Shown: positions 34,061-45,951 of the stretch, piece after piece
Layout of the letters: the number at the start of each line of letters is the position of its first letter
Position numbering within the stretch: position 1 is the stretch's first letter
Assembly: GCF_964355755.1 (NCBI RefSeq)
Contig: NC_092672.1
Location: 30,686,501-30,750,500, forward strand
Reading direction: 5' to 3'
Source of the DNA: Antedon mediterranea
Lineage: Eukaryota; Echinodermata; Crinoidea; Comatulida; Antedonidae
DNA: 64,000 nt
Program-made: the position numbers and the translations under genes
Notes under the pieces: model-generated
What the model was told of the DNA's origin: nothing
Database searches by the model: none
What the model saw: only the letters and a program-made list of their open reading frames with translations

Positions 34061-35884
34061 CCTAGCCTAGCTACATTATTCATTATGCCCTGCTAAAAAG
34101 GTAGATGAGCTACTAGACTAATTACGTAATTCGTATAATAATAACAATAATTGACTAGAAGGCCTAAAAGCGGCGGAAAACACCTATCCATTCTTGCATG
34201 GCAGTACGAAAACCTGCCTATGGTTGTACATTGTACCGTGTGTTAAAAGGTGTCTTATTAACAATGTCTTTAATACGAATAATGCCGCTAGTTTAACGTA
34301 GTGGTTTTCCCACAGTTGCTCATTTATTATATCGTTATAAGTTTCATGTTTTTTTTAGAGATTCTGTTATAATTTATGTAAGCTTTAATCATATTTTTGT
34401 AAAACAGTGGAATGTTATCTGAATTAACATCAATAATACTATAACATGACATATTAAGTAAAACAATAACATCACATATTGTTTTAATATAATACATTGG
34501 AATACTTTTCTATTTAGCACCATCATCATTCATAATTCTTTTTAACCAGCCACACATGAGTGCGCTAACATGAAGAGTAAAAAAGTTTCACACAAAGTTA
34601 CGCGCGCGCATACGCGCATTTAAAATTTTAAAATGTGCAAAATATATTTCTAATCAAATTTTTACGCGAAACATAGCGGTGCGCACGTAGCGTTAAAATC
34701 AACATTTTTGGCGTGAATTATGTATATCCATCCTTTTCTAGTAATTTTCAAAATTTGAAACCATTTTGACCTAAAATCATGTCATACGAGCATGTCAAAT
34801 TACACAATTCTTGCGCGTTTTTTATGAAAAAGTTGAAAAAATCGTCAAAATTATGTTTTTTCAGTGATAATTTCTAAAATAAACAGTGAAAGTTATTTGT
34901 ATTACATATTCTGGAAGGCGATGTTGTAGATTTCGGATCATGCATCAATATGGCTAACTGAACATTGTGACGTCCTTGTATGGCCACCCGAATATAACAT
35001 ATAGGATTATTGTCTCTTTTTTTTCATCGCTCATCACATTTTTTAAAAAGCGCATCTCTGCTTATCTGTACCTCAATTTCAATCAATTATCTTTCGCATG
35101 ATTTACCATTTTTAAAATTTTGATAACGTGTCATGTTCAAAAGCGTGAATAACTTGAGTCATTTATTTTCACCATTACAATAAATTTCAATAGCTCCTAA
35201 GAATGAAAAGTGAAACTCATGATTAAAACGTTTTCTGGAAGCTGTTGAATTGCAGATACGAATTTTGCGCATCGGATGTTGTGACGTCATCATATGGCCA
35301 GTTGATTTATAAAAGTCGTATTTTTATTTTGCGTCACAATTCATAACATTTAAAAGAGCGCGCATCTATATTGTATCACATTTCTTCAACACGTTAATAT
35401 GTTGTTAATATGTTGTTGCTCAGACAATTTTCATTCTAAATTGGTATCTTCGTCTTTCATTTTATTTATTTATTTTATTTATTTTATTCAGTTTACAACC
35501 AACAGCGATGAAACCGCCACTAACAGGTTTAATCATCATATTGATGACGTCATTAAAATTAAAAACATTATAATTAAAGGCGGGTCCCATATTTTCAATT
35601 ATTCTACACTGTATGTAGTATGTACACAATATATAGTGTATACTGTAGGTCTATACTTGGATACAAAATAGAGAGCACACCTCAGTTTATAATGGCTGAA
35701 TCTTTGTTCTGTGAGCAATATTCTAACGTATGACGTGCACACGCGACGTAGGGCATTTGTCGTACGGATAACTAACTCGTTAAAGTGTTGAGTTCATGTC
35801 TAGTTTGTTATTAAGTTGTAAAGTCGAGGTACTTATAAGGCTTACTGAAGATAAACAATATATAGTTCGAAATATTGAATAATA
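34061..35884. other. No gene; faint internal duplication
   Basis: Mostly unassigned. Two diverged blocks about 310 bp apart (34900-35060 and 35215-35370) share a ...TTGTGACGTC...TATGGCCA... stretch followed by AAAAGCGCATC-like words. That suggests an old tandem duplication. No coding signal. Confidence 0.35.
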
Positions 35885-36540
35885 ATGGCCTGCCTTACTT
35901 TTCATGGGGTTTGTTTTATATTGTAATATTGTCAAATGGTTATTACATGAAGATTATCAAATAATGTTGGAAATAATTATAGAATCATAATGGCTTGCCT
36001 TATTTTTCCAGGGGTTTGTTTTATATTATTAAATAGGCCTACCTGGAGATGATTACATAATGTTGGAAATATACATAATAGCGTGCCTTACTTTTTCTGA
36101 GGTTTGTTTTATATTAGCAAATACCTGAAGATGAACAAATAAAGTTCGAAATATATATAATCGTAATGGCTTGCTTTACTTTTTTCGGAGTTTGTTTTTA
36201 CTTATATCAAATGTATTAGTGGACCCTCTGGAATTATACATATTGTCATTAGTTATTGACTTGAATGAATGAAAATTCCTTGGAGATTCAATGAATTATT
36301 CGTTCACAACATGATTGATCCTTTACTATGCTACAAAAACAGGTACGTGTTTGCTACAGAAAGATGTATAGAAAGCAGAAAGGTAGAAACCGATAAACAT
36401 TACCTAATATGGCCGTGGTGTAAAGTTATCGTGTGTGTTTATTATCAAATACATGAAGATTAAACAAATAAAGTTAGAAATATATATAGAATCATAATGG
36501 CTTGTCTTACTTTTTTCGGAGTTTGTTATCTTAGCCTATA
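35885..36540. repeat. Degenerate tandem repeat, about 90-105 bp unit
   Basis: The unit contains ATAATGGCTTGCCTTACTTTT, GGGGTTTGTTTTATATTA, AATACCTGAAGATGA, ACAAATAAAGTT and GAAATATATATA. It recurs at about 35885, 35989, 36077, 36164 and, after a gap, 36497. The copies have diverged by indels. A non-coding minisatellite. Confidence 0.75.
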
Positions 36541-37427
36541 TACATACCATTTATTAGTGGGCTCTCTGGAACTACGTATTGTGAGTGTATTATAATATGA
36601 AGTTGACCTGAGTTCAGCATAGACCTATTTTCTTTAGTCTATTGTTATTAGTTATTTACAATGAATACAAATGCCTTGAGGAGAACAGAAAGCAGCAAGG
36701 TAGAAACATTATTTCTATTTCTATTATGTACATAATAGTACTGTAATCCAACACTGCATCAAACCATTCATAATAGAGGTAGGAATAACTATGTTGACTG
36801 ATTTTTGTTTATTGTTTTGAAACATCATATTATTACCGATGTAAGTTTAATAACCATTTTTACATATATACAAACTGTTATAGTATTTGATTTGTATATA
36901 GCTGTTAAACTACAATATTACAAGGATAACGTTATAAAACTTGTTAAAAAGCAATTACCGTACACAAAAAATGTTTTATCATATTAAATCAAATTCCAAA
37001 TCAAATGTATAGTAGGCCTATTGTACAATTTAATACAATTTTAATAAATATGTCAATCTACACTACGGGTATTGTGGGTCTATATGCAGCCGGATTGTGT
37101 GTGGAGGGAGGAGATGATTGTATATACAAGGCCATGGCCGGTTACAAAAAAAAATGCTATTCAGAAGATGTACGGTAGGCCTACAGGATGATTTATAAAA
37201 TAAACCCCGTGTTTTTTGTAATATATTTTTTTATTTGATTTGATGTGATAAGTCACAATTAGAAAATTCTACAAAAAGAACATACATTTCATGATGTGTT
37301 GTTTGTACAAAAATAACTAATTATATAATAAAATACAACTTTATACTAATTTACTAATTAAATGTTTGTAGTCTCAATCAATTCAGAATTTATTAAATTG
37401 ATTATTTAGAACTTGTAATTTTATACA
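36541..37427. other. No gene recognised
   Basis: Unassigned AT-rich sequence. A short GC-richer patch at 37085-37140 has no coding support. Confidence 0.4.
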
Positions 37428-37801
37428 GACTATACAGTTCTGCGGCTTGACGTCACAACGATAGAGGGCGCTGCATCCAACCAAAAAATGCGTTCAACGC
37501 TACTATGCGGTTTATAAACTGTATAGATCTGTTTTCTATCAAATTATGTATCTTAGCTTGATATTTTTAACTTAAACTGTAGTTGAAGAATAAATACATT
37601 ATTAAAAACAAATATTTAGTGATCTTTGAAATTTTAGTTTGTTTTTATTGAAAATTATTAAGTTTAGTTTTAAAATGACTACTTCAATAAGAAATCATTG
37701 GTGACCTGAGAGTCAGGTTGAACGCATTTTTTTGGTTGGCTAGCACCCACGCAGCGGCACCTACCGTCATGACGTTAGCACCGCAGAACTATATTGTAGT
37801 C
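37428..37801. mobile_element. 374-bp MITE (GTTCTGCGG termini)
   Basis: The left end GACTATACAGTTCTGCGG and the inverse of the right end GACTACAATATAGTTCTGCGG are related. Matching continues for about 80 bp through AACCAAAAAATGCGTTCAAC. The interior is AT-rich and non-coding. No unambiguous target duplication was found. Confidence 0.7.
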
Positions 37802-38267
37802 AATATCTTAATATAAAATATGACGTCATCTATTTTCTGTGATGACGTCATGACCAGGCTTCTTGTCACAACAAGCAGTCATTTGAAAAAGATAGAGATA
37901 TGAAACGTTAATTAATACAAGTACAGGTTTTTCATTATAGCTTGTTCAAAAAAGAAATATTATCATCATCCATAAAAGCTAAATGAAGTACTTCGAAGAT
38001 ATAATACTGGTCCGGCCTACTGGTCAAAATACAAACCAAACGATAACAACTATTGTAATTTTAAAACAAACAATATTATCAAGGCACTTATATGCTTCCG
38101 TAATATTATGATCAAAATTAATCTACTATACTGATTGTATTAACCATTATCAAAGCATAAAAAATGTACTGATGATAATTATAATAATATCCATAGTTGC
38201 TTTGGAATTTATAAGTAACAATGTTAAATAGCATTACTTTACAGAAATAAAAGAGAAATTTACTTAA

Positions 38268-38779
38268 AGATTTATTGTCCCTTTGTCAAATTAAAAAAAA
38301 AAAGATTTCGGAAAAAAGTGGGTCATTTTGAAGTATCATAATAGTTATTAACTTTCAACAAAAATTAGTCGAAAAAAAATCATTTAACTGAAATACAGAC
38401 GTTTGGTTCAAAAAATAACTTTGACTTAACTTACGATCAAAACATATCTCATAATTGGCTACTCTGTATGCATAATCATAAAACTTCCTCGCGACCTGTG
38501 TGAAAACACCTTCTCAACCGTGACGAGTTGTAAACAATCCTAATTAGCATCATGCATAATATATACTCATGGTTTTTAATCTTTGTTTACTTTCGCTCGC
38601 GACGATTTTCCAGACGAAATGTAATCAAATTAATTTAGATGTTAATTACGTAACATTTTTGTTTTTGGCTCGAATTTTCGACTTAAAGTGAATAACTTTA
38701 ATATTACTTTGATATGGCCAATTTAAATTTAGAATATTTTGACCTTCATTTTGTTTTTGTTTCAAGGGACAATACATCT
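38268..38779. mobile_element. 512-bp MITE with TTAA flanks
   Basis: The left end AGATTTATTGTCCCTTTGTC and the inverse of the right end AGATGTATTGTCCCTTGAAA form terminal inverted repeats. Both sides are bordered by TTAA (38264-38267, 38780-38783). The same terminus occurs in both arms of the palindrome at 1671-2229. Non-coding interior. Confidence 0.75.
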
Positions 38780-38783
38780 TTAA

Positions 38784-39389
38784 TCTTCAACATTTTAAAT
38801 AAAAATTACACATAAACTACCACTATCATATTTTAATATTCTTATTCAGTTCAATTCAATAGTATATTATCTCCCTCAAAGCAAGAAAATAGATAACAGG
38901 TTAATGATTATTAAAATCTATTATATATTTTCTTATTTATAATAATCAAATACTGATTGTTAAAAATTAATTTAACTTCTTTTTCTTTTTTAATAGGACT
39001 TACTTACTTTAATCATTCAAACTTATGAGAAAAATATGTTTACAATCAATTATAATTTTTGTCACAGAAACAGTTCTTGACATTTTTAGCATAAATTGAA
39101 ATATTTTTTCAAGTTGTGATTATAGAATGAACATAAAGGCCTAGAAAGAATTAAATTAAAATTAGTACGTTTCTCACGTTCTTTTCATACACTTATTGTA
39201 TTGTGTATGTTTTCATTAATGTTTCTGTATTCAATTTACGGTTAAGACTGTCTTCAAACGCAGTAACAATGTACTTTAGGATATATGTAGGGTAGAAACA
39301 TCACAACAGTAAAATAGAGATAATAAACATTTAACAAACTTGAATGACGGTCAAATGGTGGTTTACTCTAAAAACGTATTCATTATCTC
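38784..39389. other. No gene recognised
   Basis: AT-rich sequence downstream of the broken DED exon. It may be intron or 3' flank. No features supported. Confidence 0.35.
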
Positions 39390-40017
39390 TCAAACGAATG
39401 TATTTATGGTAATGTTTGGTGTCAATGCTATCGGATTTGTTTTCCTTCTTTTCCCCCTTTTCTCCTCTTTCTCTTCTCCTCTCTTCCTCTTTTCTCTTTT
39501 TATCGAATCTTGCCTTTCCAATATTTCAGCACCCACAATTATCTCATTCTCCTTCAGATAGTCGGTAAATGAAGGCAATTTATGTTCCGTTAGGATACCC
39601 CTTTGTTCAAGATCTAGTATCACAGTCCACACATTTTTCCTTCGTCTGTTAGAAACATTCTTTAGATCAGCAAGCTTTGTTAAGTCGCGGTCGGAAAGTG
39701 AATTGCCGAATGCTATCACTTTCTGTACATATGGCGAGAAAGATGTTACACGATGGTCTTCTGTGTTATCATACGTATCTTGCAGCTGTTTGCTTACCCC
39801 AAGAACACCACGAACATTAATGACATTAATTGTGTCGATAAGAATTTTAATGTTGGTAGGTGACATATCACCAGAGCGCTCTAATAACCTGAACAAATCC
39901 ATCGTACATGTAACTGCTTGTAGTTTACCGAAAGATGGCACCTTGTCTTTGTAAAACACAGTCATCTAGTATCAAACCATTTCGAAATGTCTACCAACAT
40001 ATTCTGATATCCTTTTG
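39390..40017 (-). pseudogene. Tandem death-effector-domain exon, copy 1
   Basis: Death effector domains are six-helix protein-interaction modules of apoptosis and innate-immune adaptors (FADD, caspase-8, c-FLIP). After a good acceptor (ttctctttttaag, ending 40018) the sequence reads YQNMLVDISKWFDT. A deletion of about 17 bases relative to copy 2 then shifts the frame. The remaining open frame (39965-39390) gives DED1 helices 4-6 (MDLFRLLERSGDMSPTNIKI) and a whole second DED. That has SPYVQKVIAF, LSDRDLTKLADLKNV, LDLEQRGILTEHKLPSF and VGAEILE. The tail is a basic/acidic run (KREKRKRGEEKEEKRGKRRK). The DED call is by pattern: the L-x-x-LE-x-x-g and LEqrgiL-x-e-x-kL signatures in the right order and spacing. 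Probably a dead exon. Confidence 0.65.
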
Positions 40018-40439
40018 CTTAAAAAGAGAACATGGAAAGAATATTGATTATTACGATTGGATTTTTATTATACTGTGTTAGGCTTATATACTCCTCATAT
40101 AGGCCTACAGTATGTATTATAGAGTACTCCAATAAATGTGCGTCACGCTTTCTTAGGCGAATAGTAGAGGAGAACCAAATTAGAGAGTATTTCGAAGGTG
40201 ACGGGAATCTGAGTACGATACAGCATAACCACGGGTTTTATGGACCATTTTATTTTAATCATACCAAATAATAGTCCATGGGCCAGACATTTTTTCGGTA
40301 TCAAATTGGTGGCAAATGCTACCATACATTTTTGGAAAGCTTAATATGTCTACTTTTCAGAAATCCATGATAGCAATGCCAATTGTACAGCTTAATAGTC
40401 ATTTTTGAGGATTATATAACACCGCCTACGGAAAATATG

Positions 40440-42300
40440 CACCACAAAATTTTGGGGTAGGGAGTAACACTTTTGCTAATAACTCGGGATTTAATTAACA
40501 AATTTGCATTTTCTTGGTATCAATATGTAGTGTATAGACAGCTTAAGTGTAAATCCAACAATTATTGACGCCATTAGAGGTCAGAAGGTCATTGAACTTT
40601 AATAAAAAATTATTTTTTGTCTAATATTAACTTATAACTTTTAGTTTTTAACAAAAAAAATACAATAGATGTTATGCAAACTGATGTTTTCATGAACATA
40701 TAGACCCAATAAACAAGAAAATTGAAGTTAAAGATTAACAAAATATGAATATGCTGTGTATTATGAAGAAATTTGTTGTTTTTAGTAATTTGTAATCGTT
40801 TACAATTATGGGGTAGGGGGTAACATTTTTGCGAATAACTTACAATTTAGTTAACAAATTTGCATTTTCTTGCTATCAATATGTAGTGTATAGATTGCCT
40901 AATTCTAATATACTTCTTTTTAAAAATGAATCCCGCATTTGTTGACATCTTTAGAGGTCAAAAGGTCACTGACCTTTAATAAAAAATGCAATTTCTTCTA
41001 AATTAGCTTATAAATTTCAATTTTAAACACAAAAATACAGGAAATCTTATGCAAACTAATGTTTTCTTAAACCTATAGACACAATAAATAAGAAAATTGA
41101 ATTTAACATTTTTTCTAAATTGAATATGCTGTGCATTATAAAGAAACTTGTTCGTCATTAGTAATTTGTGACAATTATGGGGTAGGGGGTAACGTTTTTG
41201 CAAATAACTTAAGATTTAGTGAACAGATTTACATTTTCATGTTATCATTATGTAGTGTATGGATTTCATTATTGTAATATACTTTTTTTAAATGAATCCA
41301 GCATCTATTGACGTCTTTAGAGGTCAAAAGGTCAATAACCTTCAATCAAAAATGCAATTTCTTCTAAATTAACTTATACATTTCAATTTTAAACACAAAC
41401 TTACAAAAGATCTTTATGGTGATGTTTTCCTAAACATATAGACACAATGAATAAGAAAATTGAAATTAAACAAACAAATATTCTATGAATTTATGAAGAA
41501 ATTTTGTCCGTTACTAATAATTTGTTATTAACAATTATAGGGTAAGGGGTAACATTTTTTCTAATAACTTTGTATTTAGTGATCAAATTTGCATTTTTTT
41601 GTATTAATAATGTACTGTGTAGGTTGCCTAATTGTTATATTCATGTTGAAAAAGTAAAACGTAACATATTGACATCATTGTAGGTCAAAGGATCATTGAA
41701 CATTAACAAAAAATACAATTTCGTCCAAATTTAACATTAATAAAGTTTCAATTTTAAACACAAAAATACAACACATCTATTACAAACTGGTTTTTTTTTT
41801 TAAACCTATAAAGACAATGTACAAATACAAATTAAAGTTAAAGATTAAACACAAATAAACATGTATAGGCCCAGTGAGTGAGTGGCCGAGCGGTTAAGAC
41901 AGTGGAACCGTAATCACGTAGCCATAACATCGGCAGGGGTTCGAGGCTCACTCACTCCATGGTTCTGGTGGTAGAACGAGTCTTCTCGGATAAGGACTAT
42001 AAACCGTAGGTCCAGTGTACACAACTTGCTCGTGTGTACTTTAAAGAACCTAGTACATCTTTCGAGACGAGTAGGGGGTTACCCCGGTGTATTAGTACAT
42101 CACAGCCACTGATCACCAACTGGGCCCTCTGGGAGATCAGTCTTTGACTGAAGAGGTCACCCAGTATAAAGATAAAACAAACAAACAATATGAAGAATTT
42201 TGACCGTATTAGTAATTTGTAATCCTCAAAAATTATGGGGTAAGGGGTAACATTTTCGCTAATAACTTTGAATTTATTGAACATATTTTGAATTTCTTGG
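40440..42300 (+). repeat. Left-arm tandem array, about 365-bp units
   Basis: The anchor word ATTATGGGGTAGGGGGTAAC recurs at about 40454, 40810, 41179, 41539 and 42237. The last interval is longer by exactly the size of the inserted SINE. Each unit also carries ACAAATTTGCATTTTCTTG, ATGTAGTGTATAGA and a direct repeat AGGTCA-nn-AGGTCA (40578, 40955, 41321). Copies diverge progressively toward the centre. Confidence 0.85.
41867..42190 (+). mobile_element. tRNA-derived SINE, full length
   Basis: The head GTGAGTGGCCGAGCGGTTAA has the A-box form of Ser/Leu-type tRNAs, and GGGGTTCGAGGCT 50 bases on matches the B box of an internal RNA polymerase III promoter. A body of about 240 bp follows and the element ends in an AAACAAACAAAC tail. 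It interrupts a unit of the tandem array, whose sequence resumes with GAAGAATTTTG. A truncated copy is at 49664-49905. Confidence 0.8.
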
Positions 42301-42599
42301 TAACAATAAGTAGGGTACTGTATAAACTGTTTAATTAAAAATTGTTATATCAAAAAATTATGCAACATTTTGATCTCAAATAATAGTGGTTGTGTAGTTT
42401 TATTTAAAGCCTGTAGACACAATTTTAGTATTTAGTGTTGTTGTGGGGTACAAAATAACATTATGCATGACTTGTTGGAGGGTATAAAGTATTGAAAAAA
42501 AAATTAATGATTTTGTTTTAATATGAGGATAGGAGCTTTATAAAAACATATATTTCATCGTGAAATTACAGGGTGGATAAACTATTTTATAATTTATCG

Positions 42600-42745
42600 T
42601 GATTATAAACTAAGTCTCACTTAAATCTTAAGGAGTGGAGTTGAAAGAGTCGTGAGTTACAAGCCTGGCACTAGGTCAGGATTGAACCCCGGAACTTGGG
42701 ATTGGAAGGCAAGCATGTTAACCACCAAGCTACAGCTCCACTACT
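42600..42745 (-). mobile_element. Second tRNA-derived SINE-like sequence
   Basis: On the minus strand, GGAGCTGTAGCTTGGTGGTT (A box), GCTTGCCTTCCAATC (anticodon-arm-like) and CCGGGGTTCAATCCTGACC (B box) are spaced as in a tRNA. They are followed by about 50 bp of unrelated body. The acceptor stem is not properly paired, so this is a SINE head and not a functional tRNA gene. It is a different family from the SINE 400 bp upstream. Confidence 0.65.
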
Positions 42746-43258
42746 TTAGATAGGGTATTTGGTTATTTTTTAAATACATATCCTCCGGCTACTGTTTTTA
42801 GGCTATACTGTATAAATTGTTATTATTTTACAGATTGTACTTTAAATCAATTAATCGACTTATATAGTAATTTTAAAAATGACACTAGGGCCTACCAATT
42901 AAATTTGTATTTAAAAGATATTCTTTATCTATAAATGTTCATCTGACATTTTCCTGTATCTTGGTTTACAAAATTGAACTCCGTAACAATATGTAAATGT
43001 TTCAGATCTGCATATCAGCTGCAGTTCAGTAGCAATTCACACTTTCTCGAAAAATTAATTCTATTATATTACATCGTCAAATTCCAGTAAAGCCTACATC
43101 ATTTAAAACAACTGGGTATATATAGAAATCTTTAAAAGACATGATTTTGTTATCGCAAACTGAAGTATGATCTTGTGCAATGTTCCTTGACATTTTGGAA
43201 TGTGATACTTTGCAAGTTTCCCGATTTTGATCAACGTTACCGTTAATATCTTTTAAAA

Positions 43259-43771
43259 TGTTATGAAAAAGCTGACGAAAATACTAGAACCAAGTACACT
43301 GGTACAGCACGTTATAGTCTTCAGTCTGTATTCTCTAGAGATGTGAAGGGCATCCAACAATGGATAGAAACACTATTTGGCTCAGTGGCGTCTGTGAGCA
43401 ATGAGAAAAATGTAAAGTATGCATGACAGTCTCTTCTGAAGATGTACCAGATATGATTTTTCCTTCCTGTGTAAATTGTATTGACTGGACCTTCTCACCT
43501 AACTTTAGGTGGTTGTGTCAGAGTTATCCTCCAATATAATTGTTAATTTCCATGTCAATGTCTCTCTCGACACAATAGTTTGGGTCATTTCCAGGAGTCC
43601 AGAAAATACAAAGAGACTGAAGACCGTAACATGCTGCACCAGTGTTCTTGGTTAAAACATTGGTTAATAGATATTAATGGTAACCTTGATCAAAATGGAG
43701 AAAACTTACAACCACCTTCGACCATGCCAAGATACATGGAACATACTTTAAACTGCGATATGAAAACATAG
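43259..43771 (+). pseudogene. Unidentified decayed coding remnant in the element centre
   Basis: An open stretch (43259-43423) reads CYEKADENTRTKYTGTARYS, then LQSVFSRDVKGIQQWIETLF and ends at a TGA (43424-43426). Another open stretch at 43580-43771 contains HQCSWLKHWLIDINGNL. The first has protein-like composition and could be what is left of the element's own transposase, but I recognise no domain. Everything between is closed in all frames. Confidence 0.3.
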
Positions 43772-44259
43772 AGATATCCAGTTCTTTCAAACGTATGTGG
43801 AAGATGTGGAAGTGCAGCTAATATGAAAATCTAAAAAATTGACATATTAATGAGTTTGAATAAACTAACTGTTTTCTTTAAATCAAGATGAAGTAAAATG
43901 TAATTGTCCTGTAATATTACATAACCATAACAGTTTTTTTTAGAAAACTATCTCATTTGCATTTGCAAACCAGATGAACAATTATAACCTTAGAATATCT
44001 TATCAGTTACAAATAAAAGATATAATTGGTAATCTAAACAATTTCTATGATTACTATAGACAATTGAATGTTTAGAATATGTAAATTATAAAAAACAATT
44101 AACAACACAGAAGCTGGATATGTTTATTAATTATCCTCATATTTAAATTTCATTTATTTTAATTAATATTAAATCAAATAATGTATAGCTTCCAAAAAGT
44201 CATGCAGTTTGTTATTTCGTACCCCATAACAATACTAAACGGTGAATTTTTTTCTATAG

Positions 44260-45020
44260 GTTAAAACGTTACCCCTTACCCCATTATTGTCAAAGATAAC
44301 TAATGACGAAAACATTTCTTTATAATGCACAGCATATTCAATTTTGAAAAAATGTTAACTTCAATTTTCTTATTTATTGTCTCTATAGGTTTAAGAAAAC
44401 ATTAGTTTGCATAAGATATCTTGTATTTTTGTGTTTAAAATTGAAATTTTATAAGCTAATTTAGAAGAAATTGCATTTTTTATTAAAGGTCAGTGACCTT
44501 TTGACCTCTAAAGATGTCAATAAATGCGGGATTCAATTTTAAAAAATATATTACAATTAGGCAATCTATACACTACATACTGATAGCAAGAAAATGCAAA
44601 TATGTTAACTAAATTGTAAGTTATTTGCAAAAATGTTACCCTCTACCCCATAATTGTAACTGATTACAAATTACTAAAAACAACAAATTTCTTCATAATA
44701 CTCAGCATATTCATATTTTGTTAATCTTTAACTTCAATTTTCTTGTTTATTGGGTCTATATGTTCATGAAAACATCAGTTTGCATAACATCTATTGAATT
44801 TCTTTTGTTAAAAACTGAAAGTTATAAGTTAATATTAGACAAAAAATCATTTTTTACTAAAGTTCAATGACCTTCTGATCTCTAATGGCGTCAATAATTG
44901 TTGGATTTACTTAGAAAAATATATTACACTTAAGCAGTCTATACACTACATATTGATACCAAGAAAATGCAAATCTGTTTATTAAATCCCGAGTTATTAG
45001 CAAAAGTGTTACACCCTACC
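44260..45020 (-). repeat. Right-arm tandem array
   Basis: Three inverted units with anchors at about 44275, 44645 and 45015 (period about 370 bp), each complementary to a left-arm unit. AGGTCA-type words appear as TGACCTTTTGACCT at about 44500, and in a mutated form at about 44868. Confidence 0.85.
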
Positions 45021-45218
45021 CCAAAATTTTGTGGTGCATATTTTCCGTAGGCGGTGTTATATAATCCTAAAAAATGACTATTAAGCTGTACAATTGGCAT
45101 TGCTATCATGGATTTCTGAAAAGTAGACATATTAAGCTTTTCAAAAATGTATAGTAGCATTTGCCACCAATTTGATACTGCTTTCTCAAAAAACTGGACC
45201 TGGCCCATGGACTATAAT

Positions 45219-45951
45219 GAACGCTGTTTGAAAGTAGGAGCCATTTTAATTTATTTAAAAACTCTTTTGTGTTTTTGTTTAATTATATAACTAGCTAGAC
45301 ACAATTTCTAACAACACTGTTGGATAAGAAGCCAACGTACACTTATGTTGGTTTCTGCCAGGAATATTTAGTTTTAAATTTTAAATAGAAATAAGCATCT
45401 TCTGTAATTCCCTTTTCATTAAATTATTAATAGTAAAAATAACACATTAAACAACATACCTCCACAGTCATGAAAAGAACTGGTATTTGTAGTTCCGTAT
45501 GTCACCTATTTTTTAGAAATGGAGGAATAAAATTACTATATTTGTTTTCATTTCTTTTTGTATTACTTTTTATCAGAAAGTCTTTTTTAAATTCCATATA
45601 GAGTCATTATATGTTATTTTTAAAACATTGGCGTTTTCAAACCGTTCATGTACTATGTCATAGAATAAATATATCCAGATAGTCAATATAGACCTACAAA
45701 GTATAACATTTAGAAGTGTAACGAAAGTAATAATCAAAAAGTTTTAGCAAAGGTGTATTTAGGCGGTTTATTATGATCTTTCATATGACTATTATACTTT
45801 AGCACACCCGTTTCCTGGAGTCTCTGGCTATAGTAGTCCTCCAAACTAAACGTAGCCTCTACTATTATAGTGGGATAGGAACAAAAGAGAACAGGAGATA
45901 TAAATATATTGAATAGAGATTCAGTTAACAATTATGAATGTTTAAACGTGC
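45219..45951. other. No gene recognised
   Basis: AT-rich DNA between the Foldback-like element and DED copy 2. It may be intron or 3' flank of the latter. Confidence 0.35.

Larger units (their letters stand above)
40273..45213. mobile_element. 4.9-kb Foldback-like element with tandem-repeat arms
   Basis: The terminus AGTCCATGGGCCAG is repeated inverted at the right end, and the direct repeat ATAAT flanks both sides (40268-40272, 45214-45218). About 280 bp of unique terminal sequence is shared by both arms. Inside it each arm continues as an array of roughly 365-bp units: five on the left, three on the right. Long inverted arms made of tandem units define Foldback elements. The centre (about 42750-44190) holds a short decayed coding stretch. 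Two tRNA-derived SINEs have inserted (41867-42190, 42600-42745). The element splits the broken DED exon copies 1 and 2. Confidence 0.75.

Noticed and set aside
39340-39561. Plus-strand frame rich in Phe/Ser/Leu opposite DED copy 1
   Set aside because: It is the antisense shadow of the Lys/Arg/Glu-rich tail of the DED exon.
40032-40271. 79-codon plus-strand frame with a hydrophobic start
   Set aside because: It overlaps the acceptor side of DED copy 1 and ends exactly at the transposon border; no homology or splice support.
40440-45020. Reading the spaced repeats as a CRISPR array
   Set aside because: Units are about 365 bp, diverged and eukaryotic; they form transposon arms, with no short identical repeats or unique spacers.
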